Assembly (NCBI GenBank): GCA_005281725.1
Contig: SSBO01000013.1
Location: 2,208,161-2,272,160, forward strand
Direction: 5' to 3'
From: Wuchereria bancrofti
Taxonomy: Eukaryota; Nematoda; Chromadorea; Rhabditida; Onchocercidae
Length of the DNA stretch: 64,000 bases
Below the pieces are notes generated by a model, which was not told the DNA's origin, did not search any database, and saw nothing but the letters and a program-made list of their open reading frames with translations. Shown in pieces: positions 35,615 through 49,900 of the stretch. How positions within the stretch are numbered: the stretch's first letter is position 1; each line of letters starts with the position of its first letter. Both the position numbers and the translations under genes were made by a program.

Positions 35615-38563
35615 ATGTCATTGATAGCAGATTTAACGTGGATAAAACGTGGAGTACCAAAAGCTATACCGGACAAGGTAAAGTTATCGTCAGAAGAAAT
35701 CAGAACATTAATTCAAGGTTAGGACTTCAAAGGATTTGTTTAATTAATTGTGTTTTAATATGTTTAACCTTTGTTCAGTGATAGTTTAATTTTGTTTTGA
35801 GCGTCCAGTTGTAGCATCAAAATTCAACTAAATTCAAGAGTAAAAAGATCCTTACTGGATTAGCTTACTCTTCTGTATCCTTTAGTTATGATTGTTGGAG
35901 CACTGGGAAAGAGTATAGGCCAAGTAATGTTCTCAGTTAGATACTCTGATTACTCTTCTTCGAAGTAATAACTGAGTGGTTTTTAGAAGGTGAACCGGAA
36001 ACCAGTGAATTATCCGATGCGGATGATTCATCTGCTATCGCGACTCAACAACGAGTATTTCTTTTTATTTTTAATTTTACTTATTTTGTATTTATTTAGT
36101 AGGCATTTGCGTTGGAAACATATGCTTTTTTAATCAAATAAAATGTCGCCTGGGGTGTTTCCTTACATTTGTTCCTTTCCAGAGAGGTATTCGTGGTTCA
36201 AGTCCCGATATAGAAGACGAAAGGATGGGTACTGACAGGTATAGGTTGGATCAGTATGATGAAAGCGGTGACGAAAGGTATGTATTTAGAAGTTTGTCTT
36301 TTATTAGATAGTGCTTTGAAAACTTTGTGCATATTAAAATTACTCGTAGTGTTGTAGCGTCCATATTTTAAAGTTTCAAGAGAGCTGGTACTTTCATGTC
36401 GATGTTATGTTATAGAACAAAAGAAAATCTTTTTGGTGCTTCTCTTTTGATCAAAAATTCAGGTCTAATCCTCTGGCTGGAATAACGACATTTGCATCAC
36501 CTCTGGAAGATCCGCACATAACAACCTATGTGAATAGTGATGAAGAAGATCGGGAAGATTTTGAAATTAAACCCGATGATAATCTTGTTGCAGTTGCTAA
36601 AGTTTATAAAGTATGAAATAATTCTATCTAATTTCAAAGCCTAATTTCATTGTTTTTAGCTTCCTTTCAGTTTCTTGAATCTTTTTTAAGAATGAATATA
36701 CTTTGGAAGTGTATTTATACAATGAGGCAGAAAGCGATTGGTACGTTCATCACGATTATATTCTGGATGCGCCACCTTTATGTTTGGAGCCAATATCTTT
36801 TGATCCAGGAAGCGATGATAAAAAAGGTAACCTTGTAGCTGTTGGCAGTATTGATGCATCAATAAGTATCTGGGATTTGGATCTAGTGAACTCAGTGGAA
36901 CCGACACTAATCCTTGGCAAAACAAATGCTACGAAGAGGTTTTTTTTTTTTATTTTTTCGACTTCCTAAATGGTTTTTGCAAATAGATTATCTTGCATAT
37001 GCTGAACATAATTAAATATTGAAAATTAAATCTGATATATTTCGGGAAACGACAAAAGCGTGATGGCAGTGCGCAAAAACATTCTGGTGCTGTACTTTCG
37101 TTAGCATGGAATCGTTTAATGGAACATATTCTGGCATCTGGAGGTGCTGATAATTCCGTGATTTTGTGGGATCTTGAAGAAGTGAAGCCTGCAACAGTTG
37201 CAACACATTTCGGTGGAATGGTAATTCAGTGTATTAATTTTTTGTTTTCGTGAACTTTCTATTTATTCTTAAGTGAAATAAACTTTTTTTATATGTATAT
37301 TTGTATGAAATGGAGATCTCTCCTTCGAGTCTTGTTGATATAAGCGATGTTACTTGCGCTTTTTATTGTCTATAATCATGAGATTTTAAGGTGCAAGCTG
37401 TAGAATGGCATCCAGTGGAATCATCTGTTTTGTTAACAGGAACGTTATCAAGTCAAGTTGGATTAACAGATTGTAGGGAATTTAACAATTTGTCAAGGCA
37501 TTGGAAAGTAAGTGGGGAAGTGGAACGACTTACATGGAATCATTTCTCTCCATTTTATTTCTTTGTCGTCACTGACAACGGTTAATTTTATCTGCAAATT
37601 ATTCTCACATTTTACAAATCGGATTTTGCTTATTTACATTTATATATATATATATATATTTTTCATGTAAGAAGTATTTGTTTAATAGGTGTGTTATGTT
37701 TTTGATAATGAAGTAGCTGAATAAGTAATAGCCCTTATATGCAGCTATCATACGGTTTTGTTTATTGTACCTACTTATTAGTTATGCATATTGCAGAGTT
37801 AATGATATTGATTTCTGTAAGAGGAACGTTATCAAGTCGCGTTGAATTAATAGAATGTAGGGTGATAAAACTTTTTCCCGTTGCACTTATGGTTAAATTT
37901 TCCCTTTATTTTAGGTCATTTTTATTACATGGATACTCGTAAAAATGAACCTGTTATATCGAAAAAAGTGCATGAAGGAGGTGCTCGTAGCGTAGCCCAA
38001 AGTTGTTGCACCAAAGGCTTGTTATCAACATGTGGTGAAGATGGGGTAATTTCTTTTTTCTTTTGATAAGTTGACAGCAGTTCTACACAGCAGTGGAAAT
38101 TTGTTTTTTTTTTTTTGTTTTGATGTGTTCATAAATGGGAAGTAAGTTTAGTCCCCCAATGGAGATTGGCTTACTTTATACGGAAATGTAGGCTTTATAT
38201 TAGATTTATGTAAAGTTTTCCTATAGGTTTTTTTCCCCATATGGTATTTCAAAAATTTCATGTAATTTTCCTCAATTTTTTTAGCTCTTATTAGATTATA
38301 TATAGATATAGATATCTTCACATATATATATTTGTGTAATAAAATAATTTCTTGATTTTCAGGTGTTAAAAATTTGGCGCTTGGAAGAAAGTATGTGTGA
38401 TTTGGAACTTGTTACAGAACGTAATGTTAACCTTGGAAGTTTGCATATATGTCGTTTTTCACCGGATTCTCTAAGCGTCCTTGCGGTTGGTGGTGAGAAA
38501 GAAGAAATGGTAAAAATTGTTGAAGTTAGCAAATTCGAAGAAGTACGAACAACATTCAGTTGA
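35615..38563 (+). CDS. PWP1 periodic tryptophan (WD40) protein
   Basis: Nine exons join in phase: 35615-35717, 35987-36054, 36183-36277, 36463-36610, 36691-36938, 37070-37220, 37391-37580, 37915-38045 and 38363-38563, giving 444 residues. The amino-terminal arm contains WIKRGVPKAIPDKVKLSSEE, the PWP1-specific start. An acidic linker (SELSDADDSS, DEEDREDFEIKPDDNL) follows. Then come WD units such as AVGSIDASISIWDLDLV, LASGGADNSVILWDLEE, ERLTWNHFSPFYFFVVTDNG and STCGEDGVLKIWRLEE. PWP1 is a nucleolar/chromatin protein needed for ribosomal RNA transcription and 60S assembly. Exon 6 was placed after GGCAG at 37065-37069 because only this acceptor restores the frame; it is a weak acceptor. A degraded copy of part of exon 7 lies in the following intron. 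Confidence 0.93.
37820..37863 (+). pseudogene. Degraded copy of PWP1 exon 7 within the next intron
   Basis: Contains AGGAACGTTATCAAGTC, 17 bases identical to exon 7 at 37438-37454. Beyond this GTTGAATTAATAGAATGTAGGG parallels GTTGGATTAACAGATTGTAGGG. About 36 of 42 positions match by eye. The reading RGTLSSRVELIECR mirrors exon TGTLSSQVGLTDCR. It has no donor in the corresponding place, so it is unlikely to be a working alternative exon. Confidence 0.65.
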
Positions 38564-39400
38564 TGCTTCAGTGAAATATCATAACATTTTGGTGGCTTTA
38601 CATCTATTTTAGCAGATTATGGCATTTCCCATTACTCAGGAAAAATACTTCTAAATTAAAATGCGAAGGAATTTCAGAGATAATTACAGATAACATTGTC
38701 GTGATGTAATTGCGGGTTGTTTTTCTAGTTTTGCTGAGAGTAACCTTTGTTGTTTCTCTTGTTTGTCAGATTTTTGAATTAAAGATAAAGATGAAATTAT
38801 ATTGAGTGATACAAATGAAGGAGCAACAGCTTCGCATCAGTGTACTTCTCATCAGTCTTGTAATATTTGCATTTTTTCTGAAGAAATTGAAATTACAGCC
38901 AGTTAATTAAAAATTCATCTGCCAGTTAACGATTTTTCAAATGAACTTTTTGGAAAATTAAACTAGTTGGTTCATCGAAATGTGAAAGTAGCAGTTGATC
39001 AAGTAATGCTCAAAAACATCGTAGAATATTATTGCAATAATTTTTGTGACACATAATATGTATCGATCAAAGTAAACAATCTGAATTTATTAGAGCATGA
39101 TGTGTTGATCTATTTATTGATCGTCAATTATGTGAAAGAATATGCACATGTCCAAATATATATTGAATAAGGATTGTAGTGATTTGGTAATCTAAATTTT
39201 TATAGCTTAATATACTCAAATTGTATTATTAAGTTAAAAAACCAAAGATGATAGAACTAATTAATAATCATATGTTTGTCAGATTACATTCTGAATTTCA
39301 TGAAACATTCTAATATCAAAATTGGCATCTTAAAATGGCATCTGATACGTTTCAGCGGTGGTTTACTTTCACCTTGTCATGTTATTTAAAAATTTGTGAC

Positions 39401-39432
39401 ACACACACGCACACGCATACGTACATACACAT
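39401..39432. repeat. Imperfect (AC)n microsatellite
   Basis: Runs of ACACACACGCACACGCATAC-type sequence. Confidence 0.8.
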
Positions 39433-39470
39433 GCCATTTCAGTGTCATGTGCTGTATTATTAAGTGAAAG

Positions 39471-39542
39471 AATTTAGTATATAATTACTACTGAAATTAG
39501 TATATAATTACTGAATTTAGTATATAATTACTACTGAAATTA
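39471..39542. repeat. Tandem repeat, about 28-bp unit, three copies
   Basis: Three copies of TTAGTATATAATTACTACTG with AAA linkers; the middle copy lacks a CTA. The copies are nearly identical, so the duplication is recent. Confidence 0.8.
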
Positions 39543-41463
39543 AACTATATCTGTAATACCTGCATAAAGAGAGAGTGAATCTCCCGTGTATTTGACTTTA
39601 ATTCACAAAATGATTACATTATTCCTCTGTGATTGTATCAGTACACTTTCTGTTTCCATATTTAATTTCAAAATACAAAACAGAAGTCTGAAACAAAAAA
39701 ATCTGAAAGAAAGAAATTGAATGATATTTGATAAAGCAGAATTACTGTTGAAATAAAAGAATTTTTAGGGAATGATTGTTTATTATTTAATTATTAGATG
39801 AATTTGATAGAATAGTCTTATATAGTTCATTTGTATTACTTACTGCAACAGCAGTCAAAATTAAAATTTGAACATAAAATTATTGAAATGATCATTGGAA
39901 AGATCATAATAATCTATCATCATATGATGATACTGATTGCATCAGAATAAATTTTTTATTTCCCAAGCTTAATTCTTTCTATGATATTACCGATTTTAAG
40001 GAATATTTATTTGTTATTTGTGGAGATATTTATGTGTGTATTAAAACAAAACCGGAACGACTGGATCGGAAAATATATTAGGTATAGCCATAAGCTTTAA
40101 GTTTTTCAACTTAACACATTTAACCAATAATAAATCATATGATTGAAACTTATCACAAGAAGAAACAAAAACATGAACAAGAGAAATGACAAATAATTTA
40201 TCACAAATTATCATCGTCAACCTTTTTCGTTTTTCGAAAGAAATATTTGCTGAAATTTCATTTAAATGAAGTGTCAATTGTTTATACTTTTGAAGAGTTA
40301 ATTAAATGATTTATTAGTTTTATAAACTAATCCTTGCTGTAAAAGTAATACCTATCTTTTTTTAGCCATGAATTTTGATTTTGATTTTACAATTTCAGTT
40401 AATATTACTTTTTTTATTTTTTATTACCTGTACTTGAATTAAAATTTTGTTTCGGACATATGAATGATATTTGCATCATTAAAGTTCATCTAATGATAAA
40501 GATAAAAAAAATCATGACAGATGGCTGATATTATCACCAGATTTACTTATTAATAATTTATTTTTAATTCATTGAGATAAAAAAATTCTCGATAAACCCA
40601 TACATTCATACTTTTATTATGTCATTGAAGTAATATGGTCTTATCAGTGAGATTTGTCAAATAAACATTGATAAATATCAGAGTTACATTACAAACTTTT
40701 TGCAGTCATTAACAGTCAATATTATTTAGTTTTTTCGTAAGATAATAGATAAAAAATTTCAATAGTAGGAGGATACCTTGAATTATTGATGAAATATTAT
40801 ATTGTAGGGGATGAAACGAAATCATTTCATACGCAATAATATTAAATTTATCAATTTATTTTTATTTTAGAAATTTATTTTAGCAGAATTAAGTTATAGA
40901 ATCGATCTCATATGTGATCTATCGTATTCGAAAATGTTAAATTCATTTGGAAGTAAGCGTAAATTCAAACTAAGCACTGGTTAATATGCTTCAATTGCCG
41001 ATATTACATTTTAACAATAATTAGACAGCTAATATTAACTTAAAGGTCAATATTGTGCTTTTTCTGCATATAATTTTTAAAAATAAGTGAAACTTTCATT
41101 GTTATTATTATTACTATTATTTATCACTATTATTACCGCTATTATTCTTATTACGACTATTATTAATAACAATCGTTTAGGATCATTATTACATATGATT
41201 ATTAATATTTTAAGATTACTTTTAATATGATTCTTTTTTCTTTTTTATGTCTTAATACTTTATGCTTTTATGTTTTTTAACAGTATTCATAACTTATGCT
41301 TTTTTTGCTTGTCATTCTGATTTTGCTTAAAATCAAAATCAACCAGAAATAATATTTATTAAAGCGAAAATAAAAGAAAAAAAGAGATTTATTTTGAATA
41401 AAACAATAAGAAGAATAAGAATGAAATCAATGTTGATGAGATGTTGACACAAATTAATTAATA

Positions 41464-41517
41464 TAGCACACACACACGTACACACATACATAGACACACA
41501 CACACACACACACATAC
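41464..41517. repeat. (AC)n microsatellite
   Basis: Interrupted CA/ACATACAT tract ending in an uninterrupted (AC)n run. Confidence 0.85.
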
Positions 41518-41790
41518 TATCATTTAGCATTCAATCGCACCATTTTATAAATGACACATTTGAAGCGCAGAATTTAGGCATCAAATAGTAATAATTAATA
41601 ATAATTGTAGTTGCAATTTGAAGATGGAGGCGAAAAGTTGAATTAAATTATCTTAATAACACTCCAAAAAAAGGAAAAGAAGAAAAAAAATTGAAGGACA
41701 TTTGAATTCAAATACAATTTTTATATGTTCGCTTTTGCAATCAAACAATATCAGTTAATTGGTATTATCATTTAGTAATCGTGTTATTAT

Positions 41791-41815
41791 ATCATATCAT
41801 ATCATATCATATCAT
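41791..41815. repeat. (ATCAT)5 microsatellite
   Basis: Five perfect pentanucleotide units. Confidence 0.85.
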
Positions 41816-42420
41816 TAGTAGTTTCTGTAAGGTTGATTGAGAATAATTGTATCAAAGAAGACAATTACGAAATTTTGTCCATTTCATACCTCGTTTTAAA
41901 TTTTATAAGCCTCTATTGTACAAATATCTTTTTTTTTTATTAAAGTAAAAAAATAATGATTAATTAAATTTCAAATTTACAAATCTCTTAATTAATTAAT
42001 TATGCGAAGATTTTTTAGCCGTAAAAAATAGGAATCATAAAGTTTTTTTTTAATTTTGTTAAATTTTTAAAATAATGGAATTGAATGTTTGCTATAGCAA
42101 AAATGAAAATGAGAGATAGAGGCAATAAAAGTATAATAATAATAATAATTAGATAAATGAGCGAACAAGGCACATTATTCCATGCTTGCAATAATCATTG
42201 TAGTATAATGGTCAAAAAAAAAATCTCAGAATAAAAAATAAACAAATAAACAAGCAAGCAAAAAAACAAACAAGCAATTTTACGAAAGACAAATGTGAAA
42301 TTTCACAGATGATAAATGTAATTTAGAATCATGATTTAAAAAAAAAAAGTAAATCATGATTCAAATTCGAATAGCATTTCGGTTTATCACAATAGATAAT
42401 AAAACTGAAGCATACTTATA

Positions 42421-42474
42421 TTACATATACACACACCCATGCACACACACAACACACACATACACACACATGAT
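42421..42474. repeat. (AC)n microsatellite
   Basis: Interrupted ACACAC tract with CCCATG and ATAC interruptions. Confidence 0.8.
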
Positions 42475-45371
42475 CATATACGGAATATAAATCAAGCTCA
42501 TAGAATAATTTTCGGTTTCCGCAAAAGAAAAGAAAAAGTGCAATCATTTTTTATCATCCATAAAATAAAATCATCATATCTATTAATTCTAAAATTTCAA
42601 ATGTGATTAAAAAAATTTTGGAGAAGAAGAGAAATTTAGCAATATTTATTAATCTAAAACAGTTAGTTTTTTTTTTTGAAAGATGGTTATTATCATTATT
42701 TTTTGTTAAGGAATTTAAAATTAAAAATCTTTTCTTTTTTAAAATAATCTCTGAACTCTAAACTATTCACCCTCTCAAATAGTCTTAATTAATTTTGTAG
42801 TTATTTAATGAGCGCATTACAGATGTATGTAAGAGAAATGACAAAGGAGGCAATATTCAATTAAATAATACTAACAATTAAATTGTAACAAAATCATACC
42901 TTAATTAAATGATAAGTATTGCGCATTTCTTGTAAATAAATTTGTTGAACCAAGAATTTTGATTTTACAAAAATATGAAATTATTTCAATGCATTATGAT
43001 AATAACTTGTAGAAAAACCAGTGGAAAATTCTAAAATTCAGAAAGTTCTATGTTAATTTCAAACAAAAATCATTAGATATTACAAACTGATCATTGATTA
43101 TTTCCATTATTTGAAATGATTTTGAACGAATGAAAGAGAATTTCTCATTCTAAACTTTATCATTCATAAGGATCATTTCATGTTTTCAAATCAAAAAATT
43201 GCATGAATAGATTAAATAATAATTAATAAAGAAAGATTTAATGATGTTAATTTATCATATCTGTATATAACTTTGTTTTCATTTTTATCTTTTGAATATA
43301 ATATCTATTTCAGTAGTCTGAATATTAATTAAATTTTAAGAAATGAATTAAACTTACTGACTACCTGCATTATAAATATTTGAAAAAGTTAAGAAAAGAT
43401 ATGATATCACCTTAGATTAATTTAACAAATATAACAGTAGTATAGGTTCATAGACAATAAAACATAACGCATAATTGGAATTAGAAATTGATTGTTAAGG
43501 TTAATTATGATTTTAACTTATAAAAGGTTAATTTAACAGGTATGATAAAGTACCACATTGAATCAAAAAAAAAACAAAGAAAACAAACTGAACTAAAATG
43601 AAATTACATTATACTTCGTAATCAAAGGAATTTTATTAAAAAATATCATTTTAGTTATCAATAAAATGAAATTTAGTTTATTTAACAGAAGGACGAAATG
43701 ATAAGAAAAAACAGAGAGTGAGTAGGAGAGAGGGGAAAGAATTTTCTCCTCAAAAAAAATAAAACTAATTTATCACCAGTTAAATATTTGTATATAATTA
43801 TTGAAATTCATATATTGTATATCATAGATTCAATTAGAATGAACAATCAGTACAAATGAAAAACTATTTAAATAAATGAGAAGTTAGATACAGAAACAAG
43901 GAGAGAGAAATGAATGTTGTCGCTAAACTCTATGAAAGATGACAATGTTTGAATTAAAATATGGAAATTGGCTAAAATTATGATGAAAATGCATTACTTA
44001 TTACTTCCACCACTTTGTTGAAAGCCTTTTTAACCTTTTTTACCCTTTCTATCAAATCTTTTTAGGCCTTCTTTTCTTATTTTTTCCACTATTTAGATAT
44101 AGCTTAATGGATGGATAATATTATTGTTGAAGAATTTAAAAATTTTCAAATCTGCAATGGCCACACATTGTTTCATTAAAATGAAAAATATTTTGATTAC
44201 GAAAAAAAAAATTTTTTTTTTGAATTGTTCGAACTGTGAACTTTAGTCAAATTTAAGCTTTTTTTTCTATGTAAATCTCATATTTTGACAATTAAAAATT
44301 TATAATTCAAAAAGTTATTAAAAAATGTAAAATTTTTAAAAACTTTTTTCTGTTGCATATTAATTGTTACTAAATTTAAATTTAGCTAAAAAAAGAAAAA
44401 CAAAACGAAGAATTTATCAATTCAATGAAATTATTCTTCTAAAGTTCAACTCCTTCGAACTTTACAATAAAAATTTCATTTTCGCAAAAATATTTTTAAT
44501 AATATAATTTGCTAACAAAGCGTACAAACAAAAAAAAAAGATCGCATAATATAACAATAATACATTTTATAATAATTTCAAAAGAAAAAAATACATTGCA
44601 TATATATCTAAGCCAAATAAAATAAAATAAAAAATAGAATAAAATAAATGAAAAAAAACAAAAATAATTATATTTGTTACTAATTAAAATAAATTTATAT
44701 CAAATTAAAATAAAAATTAACAAAATAGAAAAATTCAAAAAGGAAAAAAACTTTTCTCTTTTTCTCTTATTTAAAAATAAATGAATGAAAGACATTAAAC
44801 AATTATCATAAAGAATCGAGAGCGAACGACATAGAGTAAGAGGGAGAGAGAGAGAAAAGACAAATTTGATTAGTAATTAACAATAATTATTTAAATTTTT
44901 GAAACAAAAAAAAAGAAATTTAAAAATTTAAATCAAAAAATTACACTATCTTATGAGCAAATGATGTGCATTCTATTTTTTTTTCTTTTTTGCTTTTTAA
45001 ACATTAAAATTTTTATACAAAAAAAAAAAAAGGAAGAAATATAATGAATAGGAATACAAAGCAAAACGTATAACAAATATAAATGTGAATGTGATCATAA
45101 AGCAATAATTAATCTTTTATGGGCAAAAATGCGACAATTGTAAAAAAAACTGTCATGTTAATGTTTAATTTTAAAGTAAATTAATGTTAAGAATTGAAAG
45201 GGAATTTATGAAAGAAATTTTTTCTTTTTTTGAAAGGTGTAATAACACAAATGTCGCAAATTTTGTAACAAATAATCATTGCAATATGCAATGAGAAATT
45301 TGAAAATTCGAGAAAGAAAGAGAGAAAATGAATCGTTTTACAAAAAAAAAAAAAAGAAATTTTGAGCTATG

Positions 45372-45782
45372 CAAAAGTGTCTCTGCCACCGCGAATATCC
45401 GTGTGGTTACTGTTCAACTGCTACCATTTAAATTAATTTCACCCAAAGAATTTCTCATTCGAATTTTTGTCACAATTATTGAGATCAATCAATTTTAAGT
45501 ATTTTCTTTCATTTAAGGACTTCAAATCTTTTAAACTTTAACAATTAAAATTTAATATTCTAACATTTGAGTTTTCGTTTTTTTTTATTTTGCATTTGAA
45601 AGAAACCAACTTTTTGCAACTTTAAACATGAAATGAAGTGTGAAATTTTTGTAAAATTTCAAAAAGTTTATCAAAAAAAAGGAAAAATCATAAATGAAAA
45701 GTGGAAAGTAGTTGAACAGTTGACGGTCTCCAAAAATGAAGACCATTAGAGATCAGAGACTGTTCTCGATGGCAGTGGCACA
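45372..45782. repeat. GC-richer imperfect inverted repeat
   Basis: The left part (45375-45425) contains GTGTCTCTGCCACCGCGAAT and ACTGTTCAACTGCTACC. The right part (45708-45781) contains AGTAGTTGAACAGT and TTCTCGATGGCAGTGGCAC, which are the reverse complements of these apart from a few mismatches and about 24 extra bases in the right arm. The right arm also has a small internal GGTCT/AGACC stem. The loop is plain AT-rich DNA. It lies about 1.2 kb beyond the zinc-finger stop on that gene's transcribed side, so it may fall in its 3' UTR. It could also be a worn transposon or a structured RNA. Confidence 0.5.
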
Positions 45783-46966
45783 AAAAAAAAGAAACAAAAC
45801 AAAAAATCACTTTCTCTAATTAAGCGCAAAAAAAAATTAAAGCAGTGAGAAGTGTTTTTCTTTTTTTCCACACTATTGCACATTTCAATTATTCAAAAGA
45901 ATTTTAAAAAGGAAAAAAGTATTTTAAATTATTATATTAATAAAAAGAATTTTAAAGAAATTTGAAAAAAGAAAGAAAAAGATTTCATATTCTTTACACT
46001 TCTTGCTCTCTTTAATTTTTTTCTTGCTTTTTTTTCCTTTCTTTTGTATCAGTTATTTTAATTTTAAACGAAACTATTTTAAAAGAAAATTTTTTTCCTT
46101 CCTTTGTTTTTTTTCCTTCGTTTTCTTAAGTTATATCATTATCAATGTCTGTTTTCTGAAATGCATTGTTGAAAATTTTTAAAATTACTGATCAAATTGT
46201 TTGTTTTTTTTTTCAAGCTATCTAAAAAAAGAAATTCGATGAGAAAAAGGAAAGCGAGAAACAGAGAGAGAGAGAGAGAAAAAATGAATGCTACTTAAAA
46301 TGATAATACAAAGCACTTCTAATGTATCATCTATCACCACCAAATCGATTTGTAATTTTTTAAAACCAACAAAAATAAGAAAAAAAAGAATGAACGAAAT
46401 TCCGGAAAAGTTGAAAATATGCTTGCCACCATCCAGGATGTGTAAAAATTTTGCTCTTTTTTCTCCTTTTTTTTGTCCATGAAATGAAGCCATATGCCAT
46501 ATGAAAAATCAAAATCGATTTTGCTAAAAATACATATGAAAATTAAAAAAAGGAAAAAATGTATTAATTGTGTTTACTTTTATTAATTTTTATTCTTTCG
46601 AACTTCCCAAAAAAATTTCGTTTTCTTTGTTTAGCTACTTTTTCAAGAAATTTAAATAAACAACATTTAATTTTAAAAAAGTACTAACATTTTTTTAATT
46701 TTCTAGATTATATAAGGATAGAAATACTTGTGAGTTAATCGTACTTGTAAAAATCAATTAATCGTATTTGTAAAACAAAACAAAACAAAAAAGTGGATTA
46801 TCATTATTATAAATAAAAGAAATAATATTGTTGAATTTTAAATCTAGCAACGAATTATTTATTGTCTATTTTTTATACCTAAAAAAAAAGATAAAAATCA
46901 GTAGAATAAAATAAATGATAAGTTAGGTAAATAAAAATTTATAGAATTATAAACAATAACTGACCA

Positions 46967-49900
46967 TTAAAACTGTTCACTATCATTAGTTGCAGATTGT
47001 CTGGTTCCGGTAGCATTTTCAATTATATTAGTAACATTACCGGATTCACTTTCTGCTACGGTATCCGAATATTTGCTCATAGACTGTGTCGTTTTCAAGC
47101 AATTTGCTGTCGATGTTTGCTGTACGGCTGCCGAAGCAGCAGTACCTACTAATAAATTCCGGTTTAGCTTTTTTTGCTTTCCTACAAATTGGTGAAAGTA
47201 ATAATTGTTAATTACAATTGATAAATTTTTTATTTATTAAAAATGCAGCAAAACCTAATTTTTAAAAATTAATAATTACATCTGTTATGGATTACATTGC
47301 GTATTGCGTATAATACATTATATCCGATCATATCAGAATTAAAATTTTGCATTTTTAAAAAGTGGCAGAAAATGAATTTCAATATTATAATTGCGCTTTA
47401 TAAACAAATATAATTAATAGTTGTAATTTACGATGTCGAGTATTATTTAAGTAAAATTTCATAATTAATAATTTTACAAGTAATTAATTAATAATTTAAT
47501 CTAAAGAATATCTGAATTTCCTCCAATTTATATATCAATACTATTATTATTTAACATTTTCTTTTAGAATTTATCATTTAAAATGAATTTGAATTATAAT
47601 GATAAAATTGTATGGATGATATGTGTCAAATTTATTCGATTGATTGATTTTCCTAGCTAATTAATTAAGAATATGAAAGAAATAATTTATGATGAAAGTT
47701 TCTAGTACACAAGAAAGAAACGAATGTAAGGTAATAATAATAATAAATGATAATTCTTGTAACTGATAATTTTGTAAGAGGATGAATTGATTGCTAATTA
47801 ATTTTTAGGAGTTTGTTTTACTAGATAAAGAATTAAATAAAATTTAAAATTATTCATTTATTAATTTTTTTTCATTATTGATAAAGTATAACAGAGAAAA
47901 AAAGAAGCAAAATGTAGATGAGTTTTTCTTTAGTCTTCAAATTTTTCTACATATTTTTTTTTCTTTAAGAGATAAAAATTCTAACACTTCATTTTCCATT
48001 CTTTACTTACTCTCTTATCATTTTCTCTTATCATTCAGCTCTAATCTAAAAATAATACAATTTCTCACTTATATTCTCTTCTTATTTTAATATTTCACAA
48101 AAAAAATATTGAAAAAAATATGAAAAAGTTTGAATAATTAATTTCAATTATTTTTTATAATTAGAAGCACTTAATTAAAATTATAGAATTTCAGATAAAT
48201 AGAAATTTTTCTATTTATTTTCTATTTTTTTCTATTTTTCTCTTCAATTTTTCTTTTCTTTCCTTTTTTTCTTCTAAATTCATTTAGTAATTCAGTTTGC
48301 TTAATAATATTGATTTCATAATTGATTTTAAATCTCAAAATATTGAATTACATTTGACATTTTAAATTTTAGGAACTGATTTACGCCATATGTATGTTAA
48401 ATTAGAAAAATAATTTTTTTTCTTCTAATCCACAAAGAATATAATTATAAGAAATTGAAGAATAACACTAATAATATAATCATTTCAATATTTCAGCAAA
48501 ATGAATGAAAATATTGCGAAGAAGTAGGAATGAATGGTTGAAAAGAAGAACAGTTGAATTGCTTGAAGAATTAAGTTCAAAAATAGAACTGTAAGATAAC
48601 TTGAAGATTACGAAAAAACTCTTTTCTCCATCTCCTTCTCTCTCTCTCTCTCTCCATCTCTTTTGAAAATTTAACAAACATTAAAAGGAACGAATAAAAA
48701 AGAAAATGGAATAAATGATGAACGATAGCCAAATAAATATAACCAATAAAATGTCAAAAATACAAGCAAAAAAAGAAAAAAAAAACAAATAATGTTGAAA
48801 AATTCTATGACTAATTTTTTTTCTTTTTTTTGCAAGAAAAAATTAAGAAATAATTATTCCAAAAAAAAATCTTTTTATAAAATGATTTGTAAAATTTGCA
48901 TTTTTATTATTAATGAAATTAAAATAATAAGTGATAAAGTAATAATAATAAGAAAGAATTGATTGAATAAATTCATTTAAAAAATGTAAAACAAACAAAA
49001 AGAAATCTCAAATAATTTAGAAATCAATTTAAAAAATTAAAAATAACAGAATTAAGTAAAGCGTTACACTTATTTTACAATTGGTAGCTTAACAATAATT
49101 TGTCAAATTAATTGACAAACATTTACCAAAAAAGATTTATACAATTAATACTATTAATTGATACTACTGAAAGAAAAAAAAAGAAATGTAAGAAGTATTA
49201 AAATAAGAAAAGTTACTTAAATTTCAATAATTATTATTACTTTAAAATGAAATAATTTGTAAGAGGAAATGTAAACTATGCATATAAATATAAACAGAAG
49301 ATGAATCAAAGGAAAAAAATGCTCGCAAATGCAATAATCAATAAAATTTTTCATTTTTTTCTTTTTTTTAAATCAAATATGATTAGCATAAAAAGTTGTC
49401 AATCAAAAAATAGGAAATGGGAGAGGAAGCGGAAAGTAAGAGATGACATCCAGAAATTGTATAGAAATGAATTGAAATTAACCGGTTTCAATATAGAATA
49501 ATAGAAATGATAATGCTTATTTGAAAAAGGAAAAGAGAGAGAGGGGAAGAAAGAGAGAGGGAAGGAGACAGAAAGCTTGTTTACTAATAAAATGATAGTT
49601 TTACAATATTCTCTCGGAATTACATTTGTCAAAAATTTCCATATTGTATAACAACATATTATATTATCATTGAGAGAGTAATTCTATTGATAAAATATTT
49701 ATTTCAAATGATAATAATTATTATCATAAGTATCCTTTTTATTTCTTCCGGAAATTCATTCCAGATTTTTTTTCACTACTATGCAGAAAAGAGGAAAATT
49801 GTGAGAAAAAAATTAAAGAGTATGATATTTCAAAAAAAAAAAAAATCGAAGCTAAGAAAATTATTTTTAGAAAAGAGGAAACATAAGCTACAAAATGGTA

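Larger units (their letters stand above)
38564..46966. other. 8.4 kb AT-rich region between PWP1 and the zinc-finger gene
   Basis: Both flanking genes end here, so it contains their 3' UTRs. No exon with family resemblance or balanced codon use is seen on either strand. It holds several (CA)n tracts, a (ATCAT)5 tract, a short 28-bp tandem repeat, and one GC-richer inverted repeat at 45372-45782, each listed separately. Confidence 0.55.

Noticed and set aside
36183..36277. tRNA B-box-like GGTTCAAGTCC
   Set aside because: It lies inside a well-supported PWP1 exon; no A-box or cloverleaf surrounds it.
46218..46493. Minus-strand 91-residue frame just below the zinc-finger stop
   Set aside because: It is Lys/Phe-rich with low complexity and likely falls in the 3' UTR; no splice or family support.
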